From: Heterohyrax brucei
Taxonomy: Eukaryota > Chordata > Mammalia > Hyracoidea > Procaviidae
Direction of reading: 5' to 3'
DNA: 64,000 nt
NCBI GenBank assembly: GCA_028571685.1
Contig: CM053143.1
Span: 10,159,501-10,223,500 of the forward strand
Part shown: positions 32,530 to 43,941 of the stretch, piece after piece
How the letters are laid out: each line of letters opens with the position of its first letter
Position numbering within the stretch: position 1 is the first letter of the stretch
Notes under the pieces: model-generated
Database searches by the model: none
Told to the model about the DNA's origin: nothing
The model's input: the letters and a program-made list of their open reading frames with translations, nothing else
Position numbers and translations under genes: made by a program

Positions 32530-33072
32530 CGGTCTAACAATTAAGCCCATGAACTTAATTGTTCTAAGTGCTACACATCTCATTGCTGAGTATCACCACT
32601 CCCCTCGGGAAGCTATACACCAACACCAGTGCCTAGTCCACCCTTCAGAGCAATTTTGGAACTCTTTCTGGATGGCCACCATGCACTGTGTCATGGTGAC
32701 AAGTTCATAAACTTAATTGCATAGTTGTCTGTGAAACAGCTTTTAACTAGTAAACAAACAACTGTATTGGAACACCCTCCCTACTTACCTGATCTGGCCC
32801 CAGGTGGTGTTTAAATTTACCCAAAGATAAAGTAAATATTGAAAGAAAGATATTTGGATGACATTCAAGACATTAAGTGTACTAGAATGACAGTTCTGAG
32901 GACTATTCCAGAAAAAGAGTTCTAACATTGCTTTGAAAGGTGGACTAGGTGCTGGTGTCAGTGCATAGCTTGCCAAGGGGAGGACTTTGAAGGTGATGAA
33001 CCATAGTGATATTCAGCAGTGAGATAGGAAGCAATTTTTCCTGGATGAGTTTGCGAACTTAATTGGCAGTCC
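32530..33072. mobile_element. Foldback mariner-derived MITE, copy 1
   Basis: The ends are inverted versions of CAATTAAGTTCGCAAACTCATCC. The left arm contains CCTAGTCCACCCTTCAGAGC (antisense mariner transposase 3' end). The right arm contains its complement (TTTGAAAGGTGGACTAGGTGC) and CTACTTACCTGATCTGGCCC (the transposase YSPDLAP region, sense). It therefore folds back on itself and has no complete transposase. Confidence 0.75.
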
Positions 33073-33075
33073 TTG

Positions 33076-34610
33076 TGTATCCACCCCTAGGAGGTTGTCA
33101 TCAACCTGGGAAAACCCATAGGTTCTCAGGATCTCCTCTGGAGCCATGACAACCCTTTCTTTGGAAGACAGTGCTTTGTTTCACATCTCTTTAGAGAGAA
33201 TGGGACATTCCAATGATAATGCTAGTCACTCTGTAAAGGTCATTACACTGGCCACGTCCTAAAAAATCCATCCAAATTTTGGATTAGGAAAGATTGAAAA
33301 TCTGACCGCACCAAACATAGGTTGCTCATTTACCAGTCACCAGAGAAAGATTTTTTTTTTTTTTTGTCTTTCAGTAAGTATCAAAACCATGGGAATTGAC
33401 TCTTTTACATATAGAGTTTTAAGCAAGACCTAGGAGGCAACATAAAAGCTGAAGAGGATGAGGGAACTGTATAGGGAAATCTGCAGCCCAGAATAAGTTC
33501 CTGCAAAGGTGGCAACCTCCTTGTAAAGAGTATAAAGGGACTGCTATTTCCAGGAATAGGTACATAGCAAGAAATCACAGGACAATGCAACAACAAATTC
33601 TGAAACACAAAATTAAAAGATCTTTTTAAACACATAGTAGAACTGACGGGAAAGTGATGGAATTGCTTTCTAGGCAAAATGAGCAAGAAACATTGAATTG
33701 ACCATTAGGTGAACAGGGAAGCCTGTCTTTGCCTTGGAAGTTGAGTGGCAGTCCCTGATAGCTACAGCCTGGGTTTAACAAGCTACCTACACTGCGATTA
33801 GGACAAAAAACTGGAGCCCAGAGCATGAAAGAAGGTCAGATCAGAGAACTCCCCAAATAAAACCTGGGTCCTTACAATATAAGCTATGATTTAAAAATAA
33901 AGAGAGAGAGAGACTGAGATTACCTGCCCACTATGGCATTGGTTCTAGGCTAAGAGGGAAAACAACTCTTCTGTAGGAATTTCTAATCACAACATCTCAT
34001 TCACATGAATTTAGTGCCTGAATTTACACTACCTGAAATTTCTACCACAACTATTTAAAAAAATCAGAATTTTAGAATAAAGTGGTCCCAGGTTTTCAGT
34101 GTCCTCAAGTACCTGGTAAAAGCAAATATAAATCATTTTTAGATTAATACAGTTTCCATCTAAACTGCAAATAATTCTCACAATGAAAAGAACCATGGAA
34201 AACAGGTCCGAATCATAAAAATCATTAAATACATAAGAAAATAAGTAATTCAGGCATAAGGAGAAAGAATAGGCTGCACATTCAGAACCTCAAAGACTAC
34301 AGGTACTGTAATTATCATGTAAAGAATATAAAATAAGTCTTTTATATGTTTAAAGAAATACATTGAAGAAACCAAAAACTATCAAAATTGACCAGACAGA
34401 TTTAGGAAAGAACACGTAGACATTCCAGTAATGAAAAATATGATAACTGGAAACTCAAAGAATAGCAAAAGAATAGACAGATAAAAGAGAAACAATAAGC
34501 TAGAAGCTAGAAGGAAAAGGGACTCGTCTGGCAATAACATAAAAAGAGATGTCTAATGTTAAAAATAAGAAAAAGAAACAAGGAAAACTGCATGAAAGAC
34601 TCAAAAATAA
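33076..34610. other. Unassigned AT-rich sequence
   Basis: No gene or clear repeat. A T-run lies at 33351-33365 and a short AG-rich tract near 33900. Confidence 0.45.
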
Positions 34611-34614
34611 AAAT

Positions 34615-34722
34615 AAATTGCCATTGAGTTGTCTCTGACTTGTTGCAACCTCATAAGTGTTTGGGTATTGGAGCAGAACTGTAGGGTTTCCAATGATTGA
34701 TTTTTTTTTTTTTTGGAAGTAA
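34615..34722 (-). mobile_element. AfroSINE 3' fragment, antisense
   Basis: ATTGCCATTGAGTTGTCTCT, then GCAGAACTGTAGGGTTTCC: the complement of the AfroSINE 3' half. It ends in a T-run. Confidence 0.7.
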
Positions 34723-35045
34723 AATATCATGCCTCTAAAGTATTTAAGAGTGTTAAACTGATAATTAAGTGTATGGGTGAAAACAAAGTAAGGTACAAAT
34801 TAACATTACACTTTATGTTAAATGTGCATATTACAATGTATAGGCTAAAAAGATATAAAAAGTAAAAACAAGAATATAAATGCCAAACTAGGAAAAAACA
34901 AAAATGGGTTGAGAAGGAAAAAAGTCATTCAATTTTCGTTTCTGATAATATGAAATAATAAAATATATGACACAAAAAGCAAGAAATGGAAAGAATGAAG
35001 TATTAAAAATACACCTAAATATATATTTTTAAATGTAACTGTACG
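34723..35045. other. Unassigned A-rich sequence
   Basis: No gene or clear repeat recognised. Confidence 0.4.
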
Positions 35046-35049
35046 ATGT

Positions 35050-35222
35050 TTGGAAACCTGGTTGTGTAGTGGTTAAGTGCAACAGTTGTTAAGTAACAGG
35101 TGAGCAGTTCAAATCCACCAGGCATTCCTTGTAAACACTACAGGGCAGTTCTATAGTATGTGCAGTTCTGTAATATCACTGTGAGTCAGAATCAATTCAG
35201 CAGCACTGGGTTTGGTTTTCTG
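35050..35222 (+). mobile_element. AfroSINE, sense
   Basis: GGTTGTGTAGTGGTTAAGTG head, GAGCAGTTCAAATCCACCAG B-box region, GTCAGAATCAATTCAGCAGC hairpin, and a GGGTTTGGTTTT tail. Confidence 0.88.
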
Positions 35223-35249
35223 GGGGCATGTTGTTCACAAAGAAGTAAG

Positions 35250-36170
35250 AGTGGCTCTGATACATATGAAAAACTGCCGAACCTTATTGGTAACTAGAAA
35301 ACTGCAAATTAAAATCACAAAGAAACACCATCTCATATCTATCAAACTGGCAAAAAGCTGAAATTCTGACAATATTAAGTGCTTCCAAATGTGTTAAGCA
35401 ATAGTGACTCTCATGAACTGCTAATGGGAGTGGAAAACTGTTTGCTATTGTCTAACAAAGCTAAACCTATGCCCACTGGACAGCAAAGTTATTCCATTTT
35501 CAAGAAAAACAGGTATGCATGATGAAATAAATGGAAGAGTGCACTAGAGATTGGAGATCATCAGTTACAGTGCTTCTGCTGTCCAGCCGTTGCCCACTGG
35601 CCCCAGGGCTTAAGGACACAATACACTGGCATATAGTTAACCCATTTTTGATTCAACCGAATGAAGGCTCATACTGATGCTGACTGTAGTTGCCCTGGAA
35701 AAACTCTAGAATGTGTGCTTCAGGAAGCATGTACCAGAATGCTTGTAGCAGAACTGTTCATAACAGGAAATAACTCAAAATAAAGCTAAATCTCTCTTGG
35801 CAACAGAAAGAATAATTACAGTACATTCACTCGGCGGAATGCCGTACAATGATGAAAATGGCTGAACCGTGGAGACACATGTTGACATTAATGAAGATTG
35901 ACAAGTCTCCAAATTACGTTGTTGAAACAAAAGAGAACTTTATGATATGATTTCATTCACATGAAGTCAAAAACAAGCAAAGCTAAACAAAACACTAATT
36001 AGGGATATGTGTTCATGTGCTAAAATCATAAGGAGAAGCAAGGGAAGGATTAACATAATATTCTGCAGATAGGTATCCTCAGGATATGACAGGAAGCAGA
36101 GCACATGGAGTTCTATTCCTTAAGCTTTGTGGCTATCTGTCTTAGTATTATTCTTCAAGTTATGCATATC
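35250..36170 (+). mobile_element. Old L1 3' end (L1M-like), sense
   Basis: CTGCAAATTAAAATCACAAAG, CTGACAATATTAAGTGCTTCC, ACTGCTAATGGGAGTGGAAAA and the later TTCATAACAGGAAATAAC and ATTACAGTACATTC blocks occur in the order found at the ORF2 end/3' UTR of L1M elements. Non-coding and decayed. Confidence 0.75.
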
Positions 36171-36907
36171 TATAATAACCACTGTTTTGTATGATTTATA
36201 TTAAACAATACAAATTTAAAAAATGACGTGATGGAAGAATGCCTTGAATTTTGATAGTCTCTCTCATGGACACTAGGAATTCTAAAGAGATTTGGGGAAC
36301 ACACAGGAACAGGATTTCCTATTCTTAGGTTATTTAAGCTGCACACACGAGTTTCTAGCACAGGAGGCAAGAATTCTATCACTGAACCAGCAGTCAGTGG
36401 TTGTATGGCACCAAAACTTTCCTGTTCCTGTGTGAGTGCCTGGATGCTGTAACATTCAAGAATGTCAAGACACTGAACAGCTACTAACAGATGTGCTATA
36501 TTATTCCGGAGTTTTAAACTGCTATTGTTAACCAAAGGTGCTGTTGAGTCTGTTCTGACTCATACTGACCCCACGTACAATAGAATGAAACCCTGCTTGG
36601 TTTATGTCATCCTGACAAGCTTTGCTATGCTTGAGCCCATCGCTGCAGCGTTCTGTCGTTTCATCTCATTGAAGGTCTCCCTCTGTTTTGCGGATCCTCT
36701 ACTTTACCAAGCATCATGTCCATCTCCAGAGACTGATCCCTCCTGATAACACATCTAAAATCTGTGAGACAAAGTGTCAACATCATCGCTTTCTGATTGT
36801 ACTTCTTTCAAAATAGTTTTGCTCATTATTATGGCAGTCCCTGGTATATTCATTATTCTTTGCCAGCACGTCAATTCAAACGCATCAACCCTTCTTCTGT
36901 CTTAGAT

Positions 36908-37005
36908 TTTCGATTGTGGGCATGGTGTAGTACCAGCCAGTGGTTCATTCTGTTGTATATCGGCTTACTATGAGTTGGAACCAACCCCAGCGCACCTAGC
37001 AATGA
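36908..37005 (+). mobile_element. RTE 3'-end fragment nested in RTE, opposite strand
   Basis: GATTGTGGGCATGGTGTAGT, TTCATTCTGTTGTATATCGG, GAGTTGGAACCAACCCCAGC and GCACCTAGCAATGAC follow the sense RTE 3' end order, while the host element is antisense. About 98 bp, a 5'-truncated insertion. Confidence 0.75.
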
Positions 37006-37215
37006 CTGCTTCCTTAGTTCCTGTCCAGCATTTGTATATTCATGAGACCACAGGAAACACCATATCTTGAGTCAGGTGCTCCTTAGTCCTCAAAGTGAAA
37101 TATTTTTAACACTTTAAAAAGTTATTTTGCAGCAGACGTGCCCGATATACTATGTCATTGGTTCCTTGATTTGTGCTTTCATGGGTGTTAATTGGAAGAC
37201 CTTGGTGATATAGTG

Positions 37216-37376
37216 GAAGTACTGGTGGCATAGTGGTTAAGTGCTACATCTGCTAACCAAAAGGTCAGCAGTTCAAATCTGCAAGTGTTCCTTGGAAACT
37301 CTATGGGGCAATTCTACTCTGACCTACAAGGTCACTACAAGTTGGAATTGACTCATTGTCAGTGGATTTGGTTTAG
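37216..37376 (+). mobile_element. AfroSINE, sense (first of tandem pair)
   Basis: CTGGTGGCATAGTGGTTAAG head, AAAGGTCAGCAGTTCAAATC B-box, CCTTGGAAACTCTATGGGGC, TTGGAATTGACTCATTGTCA hairpin, ATTTGGTTT tail. Confidence 0.92.
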
Positions 37377-37530
37377 TGGTGTAGTGGCTAGGAGATACAG
37401 CTGCTAACCAAAAAGGTCGGCAGTTCAAATCTACCAAGTGCTCCTTAGCAACTCCATGAGGCAGTTCTACTTTGCCCTACAGAGTCATTATGAGTCAGAA
37501 TCAACCTGACAGCAATGGGTTTAGTTTTTC
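37377..37530 (+). mobile_element. AfroSINE, sense (second of tandem pair)
   Basis: Starts at the tail of the preceding copy (TGGTGTAGTGGCTAGGAGAT). Complete B-box (AAGGTCGGCAGTTCAAATC) and tail (GGGTTTAGTTTTT). Confidence 0.9.
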
Positions 37531-37667
37531 TGGTGGGTGGGGGTGTTGTTGATTGTAGACCCAAGTAAAATGAAATCCTTGCCACCTTCAATCCTTTTTC
37601 CATTTATCATCACGTTACTTACTGGCCCAATTACAAGGATTTTTGCTTTCTATATGTTGAGGTATAG

Positions 37668-37850
37668 AGCCTAGTGTCACAGAGGTTAACTAAGAGTTTG
37701 GCTGCTAACCAAAAGACTGGCAATTCAAATCTACTAAACACTCCTTGGAAACCCTATGGGACAGTTTTGCTGTATCCTGTAGGGTCACAATGATTCAGAT
37801 TTGACTCGATGGCAATAGATTGTTTTGGTTTGGTTTTGGGGTTTTCTTAA
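37668..37850 (+). mobile_element. AfroSINE, sense
   Basis: GAGCCTAGTGTCACAGAGGT head, TTGGCTGCTAACCAAAAGAC, CCTTGGAAACCCTATGGGAC, TTGACTCGATGGCAATAGAT, and a TTTTGGTTTGGTTTTGG tail. Inside the RTE at 36524-38745. Confidence 0.9.
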
Positions 37851-38745
37851 ATTGAGGTGCAATGCATACCAAAGGCTGCAGTCTTTGATCTTCATCAGTA
37901 AGTGCTTCAAGTCCTCTTCACTTTCAGCTAGCAGGGTTGGATCATCTGCATATTGAAGGCTGTTAATAAGTTATCACCCAAAACTGATGTTACATTCTTC
38001 TTCACATAGCCGAGGCACTTGAATTATTTGCTCAGTATGTCGACTGAACAAATACATGAAAAGTACGACACCGTGTAATTCTTTCCTAATTTTAAACCAC
38101 ACAATTCTTTTCAAACAACTGCCTCTTGGTCTAGGAACAGGTTCCTCAAGAGCTCAGTTAAGTGTTCTGGAATTCTCATTCTTTGCAATGTTATATAGAA
38201 TGTGTTGTGGTCGACATAGCTGAACACATTTTCATAGTCAATAAAACACAGGTAAATAACTCTCCTGTAATCTTGGCTTTCAGCCAAGGTTTGTCTGACA
38301 CCAATAACGATAGCCCCCACTTCATGTCGTCTTCTGAATCCACCTTGAATTTCTGGCAGTTGCCTACTCTTCAGCAAAATTTCCCTTACATGTGATATTA
38401 ATGATATTGTACTGTAATGTCTGCATCCTTTTGGATCTCCTTTCTTTGGAATGGATGCACACATGAATCTCTTCCACTTGGTTGGCCAAGTAGTAGCTGT
38501 CTTCCAAATTTCTTGGCTTGACAAGTGAGCACTTCCAGCATTGTATCATTTGTTGAAAGATCTCAGCAAGTATTTTACTGGTACCTGGAGTCTTGTTTTT
38601 CACCGATGCCTTCAGCGCAGTTTCACCTTCTTCCTTCAGTATGATCAGTTCTTGATAGTAGACTGCATTCTGAAATGCCCGACTGTCAGACAATTCTTTC
38701 TGGTACAGAGACCCTGTGTATTCTGTATAAATCTATGTGACTATT

Positions 38746-39493
38746 TCTTTCTTTTTATCAGGGATAATTAAATATATATATAATGTTTTAAGGACAAACT
38801 GAGGAAATAATTTTCTGTTACACAGTATAGAGGCAATTTAATTTGCTATGTTCATATCAATATAGAAGTTGATGACTAAATTTAAATAAGATGTTTATTT
38901 GGTTTTGAATATGCTTCTCTCTTTTTATTTAAGCTAGCTTCCTGGGTGGTTAATTTACTACTAAACAATTCAGACATAAATTTGACAATATTTGAGATCA
39001 ATGTATTTGTTTTAAATTCATTTGAATGCAAAGACGTTCTAAATGGTGGGCTTTATTACTGCTATGTGATTTATATACTATATGATGGGTCTGGAGCCAC
39101 AGAATATAATTATAACTAATAGTAAGAAACTTTTATTTCACTGAGAAAATAACTAGGGAGTTTCTTTTGTAAGGAGTCATTGGGATTTTATTGGAATAGA
39201 TTTAGAACTGACAATCACATACAATGATGCCAAAATCAGCCCTGATCCTTAGATTACAACTGAACTATCACTCCTTAACTGGAGGACTTTGAGATCTACT
39301 ATCTGATGATTCAGGATATACTTGGAAGTCTATCTCACCTTATAGGAAATGGCCAGATTAATATATTGGGGTAAAAACTTTGTTATAAACTACTTAACAT
39401 ATTTTCCCAGTTCAATTTTGACAGATTAGTTCTGTTTTACTATTTGAGGATGTGTTTTTTGATATCTTTGATCCATTATTATGATAATTAAGG
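38746..39493. other. Unassigned AT-rich sequence
   Basis: No gene or clear repeat recognised. Confidence 0.45.
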
Positions 39494-40595
39494 TTGTGGG
39501 TTAACTCGGCTGGGCCATAATTCTCAGTGGATTGGTAGCTATGTAATAATTTGATAGTAATGTGATGATGTAGTCATCCTCCATGATGTGACCTGACATG
39601 GTCATCTAACTGTAAAGGGAGCTCCTTTGAGAGTCTGTGCATCCAGCACACACACGGACTGACAACAAAGTTTGCAAACTTATCCTATAAAAAATGCTAC
39701 ATATCTCATTGCTGAATATCACTATGGTTGGTCACCTTCCAAGTCCTCCCTTTGGCAAGCTATGCACTGATGCCAGCACCTAGTCCACACTTCAAAGCAA
39801 TTTTGGAGCATTTTTTCTGGAATGGCCATCTTTTGGTACAGAAAAATGTCCCTGGGGGCCAGATCAGGTGAGTTAGGGAGGGTATGCCAACACAGTTATT
39901 TGTCTACTGGCTAAAAACTGCCTCAGAGACAACTATACAAGTAAGTTTGAGAACTTGCCACCACGCCACCATGCACAGTAGCCATTCCAGAAAGAGTTCC
40001 AAAATTGCTTTGAAGGGTGGACTAGGTGCTGGTGTCAGTGCATAGCTTCCCAAGGGCAGTACTTCAAAGGTGGCCATAGTATTCAGCAATGAGGTATGTA
40101 GCATATAGAACAGTTAAGTCACAGACTTAATTGTTGGACCTTGTATGTATGGGCATGGGTGTGTGGGGGTGTATTCCAAAAAAGCTTGCTTTCTGTGAAT
40201 TCTTTATCTTGCTTATCATCATCTGATCTTGGGACTTAAGCCAGCTACCTGCCCGATTGCCTACTGATTTCGGGATTCATCAGCCTCTGCAGCCTGTGAG
40301 TCAGCAGCTGTCCATCTCATCTGCTGATCTTGGATCTTTTGGCTTCTGCAGTCTGTGAGCCAGCAGCCTGCTGTCTTATCTGCCAGTCTTGGATTTATCG
40401 CCCGCTAAAAGCCCATGAGCCAGCGACCTAACATTTGACCTGCCAGTCTTGGATTTGTCAGCCTACTGTATGAGTCAGGAAAAGCCTCCAGCCTGACATC
40501 TGAGCCACAGACTTGGGATTTAAAAGCTTCCACAATCATGTGAGCTATTTCCTCATCTGTGGATATCTATATATATTTATATAGATATAAAACCT
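39494..40595 (+). mobile_element. ERV-L-type LTR split by a foldback MITE
   Basis: The left part 39494-39640 (TTGTGGGTTAACTCGGCTGG, TAGTCATCCTCCATG) and right part 40150-40595 (CATCATCTGATCTTGGGACT, repeated GTGAGCCAGC units of about 65 bp, then CACAATCATGTGAGCTATTT) together make one LTR. Its order matches an ERV-L-type family known to me by pattern only. The MITE 39650-40140 lies between them. The family differs from the ERV-L LTRs at 5490 and 11620. Confidence 0.6.
39650..40140. mobile_element. Foldback mariner-derived MITE, copy 2
   Basis: Left arm AAGTTTGCAAACTTATCC then CACCTAGTCCACACTTC. Right arm TTTGAAGGGTGGACTAGGTG. Ends in CACAGACTTAATTGTTGGACC. Same inverted transposase-end structure as copy 1. 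Inserted in the LTR 39494-40595. Confidence 0.78.
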
Positions 40596-41095
40596 ACATT
40601 CATTGCCACTGAGTCCACTGTAATGATCCAGGCCCTGAGCCTCCCCAGCACTGTAAAATTTCTTTCACCAATTTGTACTTTGGATTTATGATTAAAATGA
40701 GGGTTAATATATAGCTTATTACTGCATTTTCTGGAAACACATTTTAAATACATTTTCATGACATTTATTTCACCAAACCTTTATAATCATCTACATAGTA
40801 CATTTTTCTGGCTTATTTCTACTTCTTGGAAACATTGGAATCAAGCAATTTATCATTATGTCCTCTTTTTATTAGCTGATAAAATATCCACAGATAAAAT
40901 TTGTGCTTATTTAACACAAATATATAAAATAACAAATTATGAATTTTGTATACTAACCTCTTAACTGCATTTCTTCTATAAATCCTGATGTCTTTATTTA
41001 TACAATATTTCATGTGGCATATAATTTTATAACTTATCATAAATCCTCCATGAGAAGATGGGTAATGAATCCTTTAACTCAGATAAATACAATTA
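40596..41095. other. Unassigned AT-rich sequence
   Basis: No gene or clear repeat recognised. Confidence 0.4.
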
Positions 41096-41362
41096 TTAGG
41101 GAGGGTATTCCAATACAGTTATTTGTCTACTTGCCAAAAACTCCCTCAGAGACAACTATGCAGTTAAGTTCAAGAACTTGCCACCCTACCACCGTGCACA
41201 GTGGCCATTCCAGAAAGAGTTCCAAAATTGCTTTGAAGGGTGGATTAGGTGTTGCTGTCAGTACATGGCTTCCCAAGGGCAGTGCTTCAAAGGTGACCAT
41301 AGTATTCAGCAATGAGCTATGTAGCACATAGAACAGTTAAGTCACAGACTTAATTGTTGGAC
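41096..41362. mobile_element. Foldback mariner-derived MITE, right half only, copy 3
   Basis: Begins inside the element at GAGGGTATTCCAATACAG and ends CAGACTTAATTGTTGGACC like copy 2. The left arm is missing. Confidence 0.72.
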
Positions 41363-41412
41363 CTCATTGGACAATTTGTTGGACAAATTGTTGGACAATT
41401 TGTTGAACAACA
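41358..41412. repeat. Short tandem repeat at the MITE end (TTGTTGGACAA units)
   Basis: About four units of TTGGACAATTTG/TTGGACAAATTG follow the MITE terminus, apparently grown from its last bases (TTGTTGGACC). Confidence 0.75.
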
Positions 41413-41478
41413 CCTACAAGCCAAGTACACTATGCTAAGCCTTTTCATACATGATTATCTACTTTTAACTAGCTACTA

Positions 41479-41508
41479 GTGTGTGTGTGTGTGTGAGTGT
41501 GTGTGCAT
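41479..41508. repeat. TG microsatellite
   Basis: A run of TG dinucleotides with one GAGTG interruption. Confidence 0.9.
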
Positions 41509-41814
41509 TTTGAGTTTTTAAGATAGAAGGAGAGTGAAAACTTATGTTGTAAGTCTAAAACTAAACTTTTTTGAAGGACAATTTAGCAATATATCATTGC
41601 AATTACACTTTAAAGAATTTATCCTAAGGAAATTAAAAATATGCACAAAAACTTAACTGCAAATATACACTCACTCCTCACTTATCAACTGTCTCATATG
41701 ACATTTTGCCTTTATAATAGTGAGAAATTTGCCAGCCATTTTATGCATTAACAATGCACATTTGACAGTAACCAACACAGAGGTATGATACAAGAGTTAT
41801 ACTGGCTGTGGTAG

Positions 41815-41925
41815 GTTGTATGGTAACTTGGATGGGTCATGATTCTCAATGTTTTCACAGTTAATTAACTAATGTAATCTGATAGTTATGCAATGATGGA
41901 GTCATCCTCCATTTTTGCATAATGC
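41815..41925 (+). mobile_element. ERV-L-type LTR 5' fragment
   Basis: GTAGGTTGTATGGTAACTTGG, then ATGGGTCATGATTCTCAATG and GGAGTCATCCTCCATTTT correspond to the start of the LTR at 39494. The rest is missing. Confidence 0.5.
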
Positions 41926-42194
41926 TGATTTTCACTTAACAACCTAGTCTTTGGAACCTAACCATGTCAATAGATGCTGAATGGGTTTAGTAAGTACCTA
42001 CATTCTGTTAAAGCATTGTTCAACTGCCCAGACAAATCTATAAGTGGAATACTGGTATGAAAAATGCATTAATCTGTGAAAAGATGTTCAGAATATATTT
42101 CTTGAGGAAAAATTAAGGCTCTAAAGTATGATTGGTATTACATGTATTGTTGATTTCCTGGTTCTCATTTGGTTCATTTATGTTTTTTCAAAAC

Positions 42195-42725
42195 TGTTTT
42201 AGTCAGCTAGTGTTGCTCTAACAGAAATACCACAGAGTGGACAGCTTTGACAAAGGAAAGTTTATTCTTACACAGTCTGGTAGGCTACAAGTCCAAATTC
42301 AAGATGTCCACTCCAGAGGAAGGAAGGCTTCCCCCTTTGTTGGCTCTGGAGGAAAATCTGGTATTGCATCAGTCTTTGCCCAGGGAGCATCTTGGTGCAG
42401 GAACCTCAGATCAGAAGGTCATGCTCTTCTTCCGATGCTGCCTTTTTGATGGTGTGAGGTTCCCAATTCTCTGCTTGCTTCCCTTTCCTTTCATCTCTTG
42501 CAAGATTAAAGGGTTAAGGGTGCAGCAAGCCATACTCCAGGAAAACTCCCTTTACAGTGGAGCAGGGAGATGATCTTATGAAGGGATTTACAGCTCCACA
42601 CTAATCCTTTAACATGCAGCATAGGAAAATCACAAAATGGAGGACAATCACAACATACTGGGAAACCATGACTCAGGCACATGGCCACAAATATTTTTTG
42701 GGGGGACACAATTCAGTCCATGATA
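42195..42725 (-). mobile_element. MaLR 3' LTR
   Basis: 531 bp, minus strand. Ends in CTAAAACA (U5 side at 42195) and begins with a decayed TGTCATGG (TATCATGG). Close relative of 1290-1815. Confidence 0.85.
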
Positions 42726-43684
42726 TCCCACCCTTTGGCACCCCAAAAATCATATCTTTGAAATATATAATACATTCATTCCATCATAGCAAAATACAAA
42801 AAGTCCTCTATATCTGTGAAGCCTAGAACACAAACTATCAGCTTCCAAGTGCACAATGGCAGAACAGGCACAGGTTAGGCATTCCATTGCAAATGGGTGA
42901 GACTGCAGGAAAGAAGGTGCTGACAGGCAAGAAGCAAGGCAGCCAAACACATTACCTTAGCCCTCAAAGCTTTGAAAGTAGTCTTACATTTTCTAAGCCA
43001 TTCTACACAATGGCCCTGCCTGCTAGACTCTAGGTGTCAGCCACACTCTCTGGATTCTGAGTGGAGACCCACAGCCCTGTGTTACAACTCTGCCTTCAAG
43101 GCTCACTTGGACAGAAACTCTGCCCCATTGTCTTTAGACGCACCCTAAGCCCAAATGAGTAGCAATTCTACACAGAAAGCCCTGGCTCCAGCCTTTTGAA
43201 TCCCTGAGGAAATGGCCGTACCTTTTGAGACTGGGGCAGTTGAGCTTCTCATTCTGTTTATGTCTTCAGCTTCTGCTTTCTATGGCACGTGAACTGAGCC
43301 TCAGGCCCACATCTAGCCCACAGGGGCAAGCGTTCCAAAGCTCTGTAGCTCCACTGATTCAAATGCCCAGAGTCGTTCTACTCAGCTAGGAAGTCTCCTG
43401 CACAAAGGCCCTCAGCCTTCTTGCTCTGTGGGTCAACAAGGCTAGCTCCACCAATTTAAGTGCCTAGAGGTACCCCGCTTCACCAGGAAAACTCTGTTCA
43501 CAGGCCCTTAACTCTTTTGCTCCATCGGTTGATTCCAGTGCTTCCTCTAGTTCTGCTGCTGTTCGATTCTCACCATCTGTGCCTTCTTTGGTGTTAACAG
43601 TTCTCCTCAATTCCTTCCGAGTCTTCTATCCAGTCATAGTTTCAAAACCACTTCCACATTGCAGATATTTGTTAGAGCAACACT

Positions 43685-43699
43685 CCACTCCTAGTACCA
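43685..43699 (-). promoter_or_regulatory. Primer binding site for tRNA-Leu (MaLR)
   Basis: Minus strand TGGTACTAGGAGTGG, one base different from the ERV-L site at 11602-11616, 5 bp after the 5' LTR end. Confidence 0.8.
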
Positions 43700-43704
43700 A
43701 ATTC

Positions 43705-43941
43705 TGTTTTAGTCAGCCAGAGTTGCTAACAGAAATACCACTGAGTGGATGGTTTTAGCAAAGGAAAGTTTATTCTTACACTGTCCAGTAGGCTACAAGT
43801 CCAAATGCAGGATGTCTACTCCAGGGGAAGGCTTTCTCCCTTGTCAGCCCTGGAGGAAAGCTGTTGTGTTGCATCAGTCTTTGTTCAGGGAGCATCTTAG
43901 GGCAGGAACCTCAGGTCTGAAGGACATGCTCTTCTCCCAGT
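43705..43941 (-). mobile_element. MaLR 5' LTR, truncated
   Basis: The U5 half of the LTR only; the U3 half is missing past 43941. Confidence 0.8.

Larger units (their letters stand above)
36524..38745 (-). mobile_element. RTE (BovB-like) LINE, 5' truncated, with nested insertions
   Basis: Minus-strand RTE from the 3' terminus at 36524 into the RT domain; the endonuclease is absent. The frame 38111-38524 contains VIYLCFIDYENVFSYVDH, the RT motif A region, with the usual FD changed to FS. Interrupted by three AfroSINEs and a short RTE 3' end in the opposite orientation. Confidence 0.87.
42195..43941 (-). mobile_element. MaLR provirus (5' LTR truncated)
   Basis: On the minus strand: partial 5' LTR (43705-43941), primer site (43685-43699), non-coding interior (42726-43684), full 3' LTR (42195-42725). 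The 5' LTR is cut where an AfroSINE fragment begins (43942). No pol or gag frame is seen; MaLRs depend on ERV-L proteins. It is the reference for the interior of the chimeric element. Confidence 0.85.

Noticed and set aside
37216-37376. tRNA gene-like A and B boxes
   Set aside because: Part of AfroSINEs; the tRNA fold is not complete and is followed by the SINE body.
41358-41412. Possible CRISPR-like or regulatory repeat
   Set aside because: A short satellite-like growth of a MITE end; no spacer structure, and the genome is mammalian.
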